The translations under genes and the position numbers were made by a program. The notes beneath the pieces are model-generated. The model was not told where the DNA came from, ran no database searches, and saw nothing but the letters and a program-made list of their open reading frames with translations. Source: Portulaca oleracea (taxonomy: Eukaryota; Streptophyta; Magnoliopsida; Caryophyllales; Portulacaceae). From it: 64,000 bases of DNA. Below, in pieces: positions 54,517 to 64,000 of the stretch; the stretch's first letter is position 1, and every line of letters begins with the position of its first letter. The DNA lies in the NCBI GenBank assembly GCA_029582165.1, contig CM055877.1, positions 5,633,855 to 5,697,854 of the forward strand, read 5' to 3'.

Positions 54517-57500
54517 TGTAACAACCCGCCCCAAAATCACGATTAATTAAGTACTAATTACCGTAATTACTTAAGTTGCGTATAAATTTTTCGCGTTTAC
54601 TTCTAATTATTTATTTTATCGGTGTCAAGTCTCGTGCAGGAGATGGCAAAGAATATCAAGTTACGGGTTTATAAACCTTTAAGTTACTCTATTTACTCGT
54701 TAAAGTGATTTATATCGAGTTTTACCGTTTACGTTATTTCTTTAACCGGAAAGAGTTTAATTATTTCACTTCTTAATGTTTATATTTTATTATCCAAACC
54801 TTAATTTATTTTATTGGGATTATGTTTATTTTATTGAGGTACAAGTAATATTTATGTTTCATTTACTTGGATTTTCTATGTTTAAGTCCTATTTTATTTC
54901 AATCAAATTATTACCGATTAATTTTAATTAGTACAAGCTAATTTTGTTAACCTGGTATTTTTATAATTTAGCTTACTTAATTATATTTTCAGATTTGTTA
55001 AGTTATATTAGTGTTTAATTAAGTGAAGGGAGTATATATTATGTCATTAGTGTTAAAAGGTTCATTTTATCATTCCAATTCAAACACACCCAAGCTCTTT
55101 CTCTCTCTACACTCCATCCTCCTCCCTCTCCCTCCATTCTGCCGTGGCACTCCCAGCAGCCGCCGGCCACTTTTCCGGCCATTTTCCGGCCAGCCGCCGC
55201 CAGCCACGGCCACCGTGCACCACCCCCTTCCTCTCTCTTGTGTTTTCATCCATTTTTAACCTCAAAGGTAACCTCTCAAAACCCCCAATTTCAAATTCTC
55301 TAAACCCTAATCTGAAAATCTATGTTTTATATATGTTTCTTTTATAAATTTCATCTCTTTTACTCTCTTTATTCATGAATTCAAGTATATAATTGTATTG
55401 GTTAAGTTAGGGTTAAGTTTTGAAGTACATGCATGTTGATTTCTAAGTGTTTTGTGAGGTTTAGAGTTGAATTCATGGTGGATGATGAATTAGTGTTGAT
55501 GCATGTGAATTTCTTGAGAGATTCTTAGTATATAAGGGCTGAGTTTATGTTTTAAGATTATGAATTAAGTGTTGTTATGTTTAATTTGGGTGAATTAGTG
55601 AGGTTTTGATGCAAGAATTCAAGAGTATGTCTCATATGTTGAGTTTATGTTTAATCCATGGATGCATGTGGTTTTTAAGGCCTTTGATGAAGAGATTTTC
55701 ATGGTTTATATTCTGGAAATATAGTGGATTAAGGTTAGATGAAGTTTGGTTATGTTTTAATATGATTAAGAGTGGAAAAATCCAATTAAAAACTGAATTA
55801 TGGGTGATTAAAGTTTCTGTTTAGTTTCTGGAAATTTACAGAGGTATGAAAGTGGGATTTTTGCCCAGATTTTTACTCCATTTGATAGCTTAAGGTGTTA
55901 GCAAACCATAGGCTTTGGAATTTCTAATTTCCGACATGTATAGCCCGAGTTACGACCAAAACCGTAACCTCACGATTTTATATACGAACTCTGAGTCAGT
56001 GTTTTGAGGGCTGTTTTTCGTCCCTTTGGAGACCTCTTTGGTTTTTGTGGTAAACATGAAAGTTTTAGGCCATGTTGCAAGCTTTCCGGAAAGGTATGGT
56101 TCATAGTCATCCGATATCGGGAGCGTGAGTTACGATCCCGGGAAACCGGGCTGTCCAAAACAACATTCTGCTCAAATTAACCTTTGTGAACTAATGTCTT
56201 TTGGGCCTCAAACCAACCCAATAAGGGGTTCTAGGTATAAATGTGTCATGGTTATATATTGTAATTATAGAGTTATGTGTTTGACGCTAAGAGTACCAAT
56301 TTGGAATCCTAAGTAAGTCTTGAGAATACCTTTCAAGAGCTAGTCTAATGTTCAATATCTTTACTCTAGCTAAAAGTTCCTTCTAGCTTGATAACCTCCA
56401 ATGTCTAATTCAATTCATTCCTCATTTCATAATTCATTAATCCAAGCTTGCTTTTATTCACATTTGGACGTGTATATCTTGCTCCATTTCGCCATTTCAC
56501 TCGATATCGTATTATCAAACCATATTTGAACTCGTTATCTCGCATCCTAGCTTCCAATTTATAATTACCCTATTCATCATCAATTCAAGCTAATTGTCCT
56601 AAGTTCAAGCCCTTTTATTTGAATCACCTTCTACGTCATATTTCTCGTAATTTTCCAACCCGAAAACTCCAAAGTTTTATGTGCACAGCTTCTGTCCGGG
56701 CCCATTTTGGGGCCCTTCCATTCATTTTTTTAGCTTACAGTTCTGTTGACAAAGTTGTAGATCATGATTTTCCCTATTCAAATGTACTCTTTTATGTCAT
56801 TCCGATTTTTCTAACTCAAGTTATACTTCAAACTCTATTTTTTATATAAACTCGAAATTTTTATCCTAAAGTTATTTCATGGATATTACTAAGTTTCTAA
56901 ACTTATGAATCTAATTTAGAACTGATTTGGTTCTTCATTTTTATTTATTCTTATCTTAGTTGACAAGTTTTGAAAGCCATCTCCAGCCGAAATTAGCTGT
57001 AAGGTCTTAGCGTTCCAAGGTACGCAAATTGTCCAGCTTTTACGATCTAAGTTATATTCATGATTCATTCAATTTATGACATGTCAAGTTTTATGTTTTA
57101 TGATATCATTATGTTCGAAAGTGGACCCATTTTATGTATTCTATGTTTATGTTTTAGCTAGTTACGTGAAGTGCTAGCCTTTTAGATGCTCCTGATCAGA
57201 GTGTCCTAGACCTGGCCAGTGTCGACCGCGTAGCGGTCACCCAATCCAAATCTAGATCGATTTGGGCATGCGCGTGTGTGAGGTGCTTCCACCGATCATA
57301 AGGGTTCCACGTATTTTCTATATACCTCTATTTTATGTTATTCATGTTTATGTTTTATGCACATCATTGCAAGTTATCGTTTTATCCCCTTTTCCCGTTT
57401 TCAAAATGAATTTAAATGCCGGCACTAAAACCGTTTTCGAACGGTTTACGTGCTGGAGGTTTACGTGCTGAGTGTTTCCCCACTCACCCTTTTGCGATGT

Positions 57501-57872
57501 TTTATGGTTTTGTTTTTAGGAGGCTCAAGCTCCCAAGGCAAGGACAAGTCGGTTCCAAAGTAATTCAGGGCTGTCAAGGTAGTTCTCTAAGGAAATCACC
57601 GGTTAGCAAGGGCGAGCAGGATTTTGGAAGTCGTTTAGTTGTTAAGCTATGTTTAAGTTTATGTACGTTATCCAAGGGTTGTATAAGTTTTATATGTGAA
57701 GGTTCTTAAATTAGTAAGTTATCTTGTGGTTTTGGAGTTTCTTTGGTGTTGTTGCCTTGTCTCTTTTGGGGGACGGCGGTAATGCCTCGACCTAAGGTGT
57801 TCCGCTGCGCTAGCCACAGGTTTGGGATTCTAAGTATAGTCTTAATCTTGTGATTAAGGTTGGGGCGTTACA
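54517..57872 (+). mobile_element. 3.36 kb solo LTR with perfect 5-bp target duplication
   Basis: It starts TGTAACAACCCGCCCC and ends GGGGCGTTACA, the short inverted ends of Ty3/Gypsy-type plant LTRs of the 'TGTAACACCCC' class. It is flanked by ATGGT on both sides (54512-54516 and 57873-57877). Inside are a pyrimidine-rich leader (about 55090-55250) and GC-richer 3' parts (57180-57840) but no gag or pol. Only one LTR is present, so it arose by LTR-LTR recombination. It sits in an arm of an older inverted repeat. Family assignment is by terminal sequence only. Confidence 0.85.
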
Positions 57873-58144
57873 ATGGTTAAAAGAGTTAAGAGAATCTTAT
57901 CCATTTTTTTATATTTATAATCTTATATAAAATAATAAAAGATTACCTTTTCAATAAAATATCTTACATTATGTAATCAAATCTACTTAAATTCTTATTA
58001 TTACCTAATTAATATTTTCTAATTACCTTTTTAAATATAAAATTTTTGGAAATAACATAAACATGGATTATATTACTAGCTCTTTTACCGTCAAATATGG
58101 ACAAAACAAATGTTAGAATTCCATATAGGAAAAGATTGAATAAG

Positions 58145-58402
58145 GTCATGTTCTTTTATGTGGTATTTTGCGGAATGGTGTGGTGAAGAGGGGTGGAATT
58201 TTGGCGGGTATGATGGAATTGTGGTGGGTTATTGGTATGTGGGTAGGTGAGGAGAGAGGATGTAAAAAGTAGAGGAGAAAAGTGAGGAGAGAGAAAAGTG
58301 GGGAGTGAGAAAAGTAATGATTTGCGGTAAAATGTGACAGGTTGTGGCAAACTGCGGTAGATTGTGACATCGCAGTTGCCAACCGCAGAAAAGAACAGGG
58401 CC
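58145..58402. mobile_element. MITE of the 'GTTCTTTT...CGCA' family
   Basis: The left 'gttcttttatgtggtatttt' is answered by inverted 'ccaaccgcagaaaagaacag'. The interior is rich in 'gtggtgggt'/'gcggtaaa' blocks, the complement of the 51.3 kb copy. Confidence 0.7.
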
Positions 58403-58520
58403 TAATTGGAGGGAGTTTTGCTGCCACATTCTATTTCTCTTTTTTTCCCTTTCTCGTTCTTGATACAAACCATATTATCCAGAACCACCATGATTATATT
58501 CTCCTTCGGCTTAAGTAATT

Positions 58521-58712
58521 TTGAGTATACAATCAATAAAAGAACCTTGCCAAACATTCAGCGCTGAAGAACAAGCCCAAATGTTCTACAAAAGTTATGC
58601 CCAAAAACATGAGTTTTCTATTTGCAAAGATCGATTTGAGAAAAAGGAGAACACGATAGTGAGGATTGATTTTTCTTGTTATCGAGGAAGGAAGAAACTA
58701 GTCAAAAATTAA
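58521..58712 (+). pseudogene. FAR1 DNA-binding domain-like fragment
   Basis: The 63-codon frame resembles the N-terminal FAR1 domain: 'EEQAQMFYKSYAQKHEFSI' corresponds to the usual 'a..FY..YA...GFsvr' start, followed by a basic segment and 'FSCYRGRKK', like the 'F.CsreG' step. It lacks the rest of the zinc-cluster domain and all transposase regions. It sits inside an inverted-repeat element, so a MULE remnant or captured piece is likely. Confidence 0.45.
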
Positions 58713-59818
58713 GCAAATAATAGGACATAAACAGAAGTTAAAGAACTCACTGTCTACTACCACAAACAAATTATAAGATCTAACAATTCTGAGCAGAAAT
58801 TTCTGGATAAACAACGAAATTTCCAGTAATAATTCTGAATGTATGAACGATATGTCATTTAATTAATTATAGGTAGCCAAACAAATCACAACAAAAAAAT
58901 ACAGAGGAAGAGAGAGGAATTTGAGCTGCTCTTAGCCTCAACAATGGCGGACTCCTTGTCATAATCTTTGACAAACACAAACCCATTGGTAATGCAAGTG
59001 TCATGGTGGAAATGGTTGAGTTTGGATTTGAAGGATTTGGAAAAGTGGGTTTTAGAAATTGAATGAATGGAGTCGCGGAGCCTGTCATGCAATTCCATAT
59101 CTCTTCTAAAATTGCTTCACTTCCAGAATTTTCAATTCCCATTTCATTTTGTGGGTGAATTAAGGTTAAAAATTTAATTTTAGGAGAAACTGAAAAAAAA
59201 ATGGGATAGGTGAATATGAATAGTTGAATAGGAACCTAAAATGAAGAAAATCGAAGAGCGTGAAATAGATAGGAAAAGTCAGACAAGAGTTTAGAATGAA
59301 AAACAAAATGAATAGTAGAAAAATAGTAATATACACCGTTTATCAATAGAAACCTGGTAATAAAATTGAATCATCAATCATGGAGTTAATAATTGTATTT
59401 ATTTATCAGATTAATGTTTCTTTGGGTAATATAAGAACAGTAGAATTATGTAGATTTTTTTAGATGGAAATGAATGATGTAGATATGATTGGATAATATA
59501 AGATATTTTATTGATAAGGTAATCTTTTATTATTTTATATAAGATTGTAAAAATAAAAAAGTGGATAAGATTCTCTTTTAACCATCCCAGAGCGATGATT
59601 AGCAAAACCGTTTTTCGGATTATATCTCATATAATTAAAGATATATGGTGAAAGTTTACATTTTTTTATTTAATAGAATATATTAATTATCAAGTCAGAT
59701 CTATTTACTTAACTAATCAACTTTTTTATTTGTTTTTTACGCAGAACTTTTAGAAAAAGGAATTAAATATACAATTATGTGAAGTGCGTCAATTTGAAAT
59801 ATTTAATGTATTTCTTTC

Positions 59819-60162
59819 TAAGAATTTATCTGGAGGTACCCAATATTTGAGGAAATTATTTTTCGGTACTCCAAGTTTTCAAAATTCATTTTGAGGTACC
59901 CTTAATTTCTGAGTTAATAATTATTTGGTGATTTTCCGACCATTAATTTTATTAATAGACCGACTTTAGTCTTCTTCTTCAAGGGTATTCTTCAGGAATG
60001 GAAGAACAAAGGTATTTCGGTCACTTAATAAAATTGATGACCGAAAAAACACCTAATAATTACTAATCATAAAATTATGGGTACCCCAAAATGAGGTTTG
60101 AAAAGTTGAGGTACCAGTAAAATATTTCTCAAAAAATTAGGGTACCTTAGAATAATTTTTTG
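59819..60162. mobile_element. MULE-type foldback MITE (relative of 18477-18826)
   Basis: The same layout and internal sequence as the 18.5 kb element (ggaggtaccc ends, 'tatttcggtcacttaa', 'ggaagaacaaa'). Ends are more diverged. The flanks ATTTCTTTC (59810-59818) and ATATCTTTC (60163-60171) fit a 9-bp target duplication with one change. Confidence 0.85.
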
Positions 60163-60171
60163 ATATCTTTC

Positions 60172-60625
60172 GGAGCCCAAATCTGATAGTCAATGTTTAT
60201 CCCCACAACACGAATCAATTACTATCCCTCCAAACAAAAATTGAAACTGTTTATCTAAACGAAGGGTAAACCTCGATAGCTCTGTTTTTATATAAATACA
60301 CTCTAATCCAATTCAAACATGAAAATGAACATTCACAGTCAAAAATCACAAAAATCTTTTGAGATATAATTCTTTTTTTTTTCAAAAGTTCTGCTTAAAA
60401 ATAATTTAAAAAGATTAATTATTTGATGATCAGATTTTATAGATTTGATAAGATAATTCAAATTAAAAAGGAAATTGAAGTATGACAACAAAAGTAGATA
60501 AAATTATTTCTTAATCATCAACTTCACGGTAATGATTAGCAAAACTGTAATAATAATATGATTTTTTAGACTCATTGTTCCCTTCTATTTCTATAGAAAA
60601 ATTTTATGGTATTCATGTTTTTTTC
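60172..60625. other. No gene seen
   Basis: AT-rich DNA. A 'gattagcaaaac' motif near 60536 resembles the arms of the 59.6 kb inverted-repeat element, suggesting a further decayed copy. Confidence 0.4.
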
Positions 60626-60860
60626 GACTATGGTAGTCGATCAATATCAACCGTTCTTTATTCAGAGTTACTCTGAACCATTGAAATACTTTTAGATAAT
60701 TTTTTTCACTAAAATGTTCTTAAGATCTCTCAAATATTCTTTCCTATTTTTTTCATTAAATATATTTTCCATTAAATTATAGTTTTTTTAAGGAAATTTT
60801 CATCAATTAATCTGGATCATCATCTCGCTATTCATCGCACCATTGACGGTTTTGTATGCT
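60626..60860. mobile_element. Half copy of the 9951-10699 TIR element
   Basis: 'ttttttcgactatggtagtc', 'gatcaatatcaac' and 'cgcaccattgacgg' match the left part of the 9.95 kb element in the same order. The right part is missing. Confidence 0.7.
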
Positions 60861-61006
60861 TGACATAAATCCGAGGAGTTTATTAAATTTATAATTTTTT
60901 GGTTATAGATTAATTTCTTTTCGAATACTTCAAATTTATAATTTTTTGATTATAGATTAATTTCTTTTGGAATACTTTAAATTTTAATTTCTATAAGTAC
61001 ATAATA

Positions 61007-61606
61007 TAGTAAATTACATTTACCCTACCTGACATTTGTGGTAATAATTTTTACATACCCGACATTTGTGAAATAATTTTCACCTTACCTGACATTAAGT
61101 GAAAGTGATTTTTAGTTGCAAAATCTGGTTACTTCTCATCAGAAATGAGAAAAATACAATAATGACCCTATATGACTATGTGAATGTACCATTTTGCCCA
61201 TAATATTGAGAAGGAAATGACTTAAATGATCCTTTCATTGTTTTGTCTGGAAAAAGGTGTGTCGAAACTCCAAATAGAAAACACCAACAGTCGATTACTC
61301 TCACACTCCTCTTCTTCAACACTCCTCTGTTAATGCTATATGAATTAATATTAAGGGTAAAAATGTCAATTCATATTTAATTGAAAATCATATGAATTAA
61401 TAATTTAATATCAAGAGTAAAAATGTAAATTCATATTTATCTTTTTAATGTTCGCCGGAAAATCCAACAAAAATCAATTATAAAATATTTTAGTAGGTTT
61501 AAATTTATGAACAATTAAAGTCAGGTAAGGTGAAAATTATTTCACAAATGTCGGATGTGCAAAAATTATTACTACAAATGTCAGGTAGGGTAAATGCAAT
61601 TTATTC
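61007..61606. mobile_element. MULE-type MITE, 600 bp
   Basis: Inverted repeats of about 85 bp ('catttaccctacctgacatt' and its inverse) are flanked by a perfect 9-bp target duplication TACATAATA (60998-61006, 61607-61615). No coding frame. Confidence 0.92.
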
Positions 61607-61758
61607 TACATAATACATATCTAGATTAGTCATTTGAAAGGCAAATTAAATAATGTAAAATGTGATTTCTTTAGACTCCTCCCTTGCATTTCTACATAAT
61701 ACCAAGCAATTCGGGAACAGTAAATCAACTTGGCCCTATTTTGGAGGCAATTATTTCC

Positions 61759-61992
61759 TCCGTGCCATATTAATTGTCATAATTTTAACTTTCACGGTCT
61801 CTAATATCACTTTTTGATTGATAATTTCTTTTATAATATGTGATTTTGCAATTATAGTATTTTTCGTTATAAATCTATGGTGGTAATTTTATATAACAAC
61901 TCATTGTATATGTTGAGAAATTTATGGTCAAAATTTTTGAAGTTTGACTCCACGATTTCTAAAGATGACAATTAATATGGAACGGAGAGAGT
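61759..61992. mobile_element. Stowaway-like MITE
   Basis: Starts 'tcctccgtgccatattaatt' and ends 'gacaattaatatggaacgga', in the family of the 50.5 kb copy. Confidence 0.8.
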
Positions 61993-62179
61993 AATATTTT
62001 TTTAATGTTAAAAAAAATAGTTAAACCTCCTACAATTAAAAAGAGAAGAGTCCAATAAATTTTGCTATTATTATAGGTATCAGATCGTATTTGTTTTGAT
62101 ATACAAAATAAAGAGAAAAATCTCCGAGATTTGGCTAAACAATAATTGAAATCTTTAAAAGGATTACAAGATACTCAAC

Positions 62180-62187
62180 TATATAAG
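62180..62187 (+). promoter_or_regulatory. TATA box of peptide copy 3
   Basis: TATATAAG lies about 95 nt before the ATG at 62275. The surrounding sequence (caac..atata..gaaagctatt) is shared with the promoter of the copy 5 remnant at 50.9 kb. Confidence 0.55.
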
Positions 62188-62274
62188 AAAGCTATTGGTC
62201 CTAATAAAAAATTACATTCACTCCATTAACAATTTTCGTTTTGGTCAAAAATCCTTTTGAATTGTATTCACAAG

Positions 62275-62335
62275 ATGGCTTCACGATTATCATTTGCACC
62301 ACTACTTCTTGTTCTTGTGATACTTCTTTCTTGCG
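62275..62335 (+). pseudogene. Cysteine-rich peptide family, copy 3, exon 1 only
   Basis: The exon is exactly 61 nt with a GTAAGT donor, as in copies 1 and 2. It encodes a signal peptide (MASRLSFAPLLLVLVILLSC). A MITE (62361-62577) and (TA)n-flanked elements follow, and no cysteine exon is found up to 64000. The gene is either broken or has a very large intron running beyond the window. Confidence 0.6.
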
Positions 62336-62360
62336 GTAAGTCTCAAGTTGTTGATTTAGG

Positions 62361-62577
62361 CCTCGTTTTTTAATTTATGCAGCAGACTACGGTGTCATAT
62401 CGCACTGCAAATTTTCATGTTCTACCATAACCCTCCACAATATTCTACATCTCACCACAATCTATTTTTTCTAATTTAATTCATTTTTTATTAAAAGTTA
62501 AACTTTCCACAACCCACCACAATTTACCACATTTTCTCCACACCGCACCGCAGCCAGCCGTATAAAAAAATGGAGGT
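62361..62577. mobile_element. MITE inserted in copy 3 intron
   Basis: Ends 'ggcctcgttttttaatttat' and, inverted, 'gccgtataaaaaaatggagg'; interior of 'accacaa' blocks. It belongs with the 35.5, 51.3 and 58.1 kb elements. Confidence 0.65.
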
Positions 62578-62578
62578 G

Positions 62579-62616
<38 letters not shown>
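62578..62616. repeat. (TA)n microsatellite
   Basis: A TA run between the MITE and the next (TA)n-embedded element. Confidence 0.9.
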
Positions 62617-62617
<1 letters not shown>

Positions 62618-63111
62618 GAAAATTACTTTCAATATAACAATAATCCCTATGTTTTTGTATTCTGTTGGTCCAAAATAAAATAAAATAAAAGTCGTATTCT
62701 AATGTTACGAAATCTACATTCATATTGTTTTTATTTTTTCATTCTTAGCCCGTATTGCTTTTATTTTTTCATTCCTACCCCTAGAAAGGTTATAAAATAT
62801 AGTTACTAAAAGAATTTTTAAATTATTTTTTGAGAATCCGTGCAATTATTATGATTTTTTAAAATGAATAAAAGTGAAAAAAATTGAAAAAAAATTGAGA
62901 CAAACGTTGTAAATTAATTAAAAATTGTGGGGAAGTGTTGTGCTAAGTTTTAAATCAAATGCAAATCAAAATCTATGATATTTAGGATATACACTCGGTG
63001 GTGTCCTAGGAAAATACAATTATTAATTTTTTGGACCATCAAAATCCCAAAATAAAATAGGGATTATTGACATATAAAAATTGAAATTACGCATCATTAG
63101 AATACGATTTT

Positions 63112-63116
<5 letters not shown>
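62617..63116. mobile_element. (TA)n-embedded element, diverged copy
   Basis: Inverted ends ('atgaaaatt' with 'aataatccctat' and 'ttggtcc', and their inverse at the right) and a core with 'ccctagaaaggt' and poly-A match the 63.4 kb element with divergence. TA arrays on both sides. Confidence 0.75.

Positions 63117-63179
<63 letters not shown>
63117..63179. repeat. (TA)n microsatellite
   Basis: About 31 TA units separate two embedded elements. Confidence 0.95.
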
Positions 63180-63182
<3 letters not shown>

Positions 63183-63421
63183 AATAGATCACATGAGCAT
63201 GAAACTTTGGCGAGCATATGAGCATGGATGGACATCAAGTATTGTATTTGAGGACATCAAACATTGTTTCAATGGACATCAGGTTTGCATGAGAACATTA
63301 AGGTAACATCATTTCACCATGCAATCTTGATGTCCATTGAAACAATACCTGATGTCTACAAAAAAATTACTTGATGTCCATCCATGCTCACCAAAGTTCC
63401 ATGCTCATGTGATCCATTCCC
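63180..63421. mobile_element. 242-bp palindromic (TA)n-embedded element
   Basis: The left arm GGGAATAGATCACATGAGC and the right arm inverted GGGAATGGATCACATGAGC continue in inverted repeat for about 100 bp ('ggatggacatcaagta'). TA repeats flank both sides. No coding capacity. Confidence 0.85.
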
Positions 63422-63437
63422 ATATATATATATATAT

Positions 63438-63975
63438 GGGAATTGGATTCTAATAATCCCTACTATCACAAATTGTATGGCGATAATCCCTACTATCATT
63501 TTGGATTCTGGTGGTCCAAAAAAAAATAATATTGTATTGTAGTGGTACCAAATCCATCACCACATTCTTTTTATTTTTTCCATGCCTACCCCATATTGTT
63601 TTTGTTTTTTTGGTTCCTACCCCTAGATAGGTAACAAAGTGTAGTTACTAAAACATTTTTTAAATTATTTTTTTGAGATTCCGAGCAATTATTATGATTT
63701 TTTAAAAGTAATAAAATTGAAAAAATCATAAAAAATTGAAAAAAAATTGAAAAAATTTGGGAGAAATGCTGTAAATTCATTAAAAATCGTGGTAAAGTGT
63801 TATACAAAGTTTTGAATCAAATGCAACACAAAATCTATGATATTTAGCGTATACACTCGATTTTGTCCCACTACAATACAATTTTTTTTTTTTTTGACCA
63901 CCAGAATCCAAAATGATAGTAGGGATTATTGCCATACAATTTGTGATAGTAGGGATTATTAGAATCCAATATCCC
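63438..63975. mobile_element. Complete (TA)n-embedded element, 538 bp
   Basis: Terminal inverted repeats of about 80 bp starting GGGAATTGGATTCTAATAAT (left) and GGGATATTGGATTCTAATAA (right, inverted) differ at only a few positions. The core has 'gtagtggtaccaaatcca' and poly-A/T stretches. TA repeats lie on both sides. Related copies: 37666-38090 and 62617-63116. Confidence 0.9.
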
Positions 63976-64000
63976 TATATATATATATATATATATATAT

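Larger units (their letters stand above)
57873..59612. mobile_element. Inverted-repeat element split by the solo LTR
   Basis: Sequence at about 54470-54516 joined with 57878-57995 is repeated in inverted orientation at about 59490-59612 ('ggttttgctaatc', 'gagaatcttatcca', 'taaaagattacctt'). These are long terminal arms of an older element of about 1.8 kb without the LTR. It contains a FAR1-like fragment (58521-58712) and a MITE (58145-58402). Confidence 0.6.

Noticed and set aside
55023..55347. Pro/Ala-rich small frames
   Set aside because: They fall in the pyrimidine-rich leader of the 3.36 kb solo LTR. Two overlapping frames and no conserved domain.
58867..59142. Two overlapping minus frames of 91 and 70 codons
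   Set aside because: No recognisable motif, and they lie inside a decayed inverted-repeat element; they may be a captured fragment but cannot be supported.

Overview
This is nuclear DNA from a flowering plant. It has GT-AG introns in its few genes, very AT-rich and transposon-packed intergenic DNA, plastid-derived sequence in an intron, and a plant-type gene for the GPI-transamidase catalytic subunit. The proteins and repeats fit a eudicot; the species cannot be named from sequence alone.

Region 1 (1-16 kb) is an accessory locus. A unit of about 7 kb carries a small secreted cysteine-rich peptide gene (+ strand) converging on an S28 serine carboxypeptidase gene (- strand), and it is present twice in tandem (about 1264-8235 and 8236-15400). 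Both peptide copies look intact. The left S28 copy is a pseudogene: most of exon 1 was lost at the duplication junction, a splice donor is destroyed, and it has a frameshift and nonsense codons. The right S28 copy is intact over nine exons (484 aa) with the Ser-Asp-His triad, an N-terminal signal peptide and a C-terminal tail that looks like a GPI-attachment signal. Three further exon-1-like pieces of the peptide family lie at 50.0, 51.0 and 62.3 kb, each incomplete here; two are cut off by transposable elements.

Region 2 (16-20.7 kb) holds repeats: a 0.56 kb tandem duplication, several miniature transposons and a solo LTR of a miniature retrotransposon. Region 3 (20.7-28.4 kb) is the conserved core: a tRNA-Ala(AGC) gene on the - strand and the complete ten-coding-exon GPI8/PIG-K gene on the + strand (401 aa, catalytic His160 and Cys202).

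Region 4 (29-64 kb) has no host gene I can support as intact. It contains Helitron-like ends, MULE-type miniature elements with 9-bp target duplications, Stowaway-like elements, a complete miniature LTR retrotransposon with another element nested in it, a gag-bearing LTR retrotransposon with a tRNA-Asp primer site, a 3.36 kb solo LTR with a perfect 5-bp target duplication, and FAR1-like fragments. A notable group of elements lies inside (TA)n microsatellites; the best-preserved share GGGAA-type termini and range from 242 bp to 4.8 kb.

Functionally, the secreted peptides and the S28 peptidase would both enter the secretory pathway, and GPI8 is the ER enzyme that would process a GPI signal such as the one proposed on the S28 protein. 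That link is inference; physical proximity is no evidence for it.
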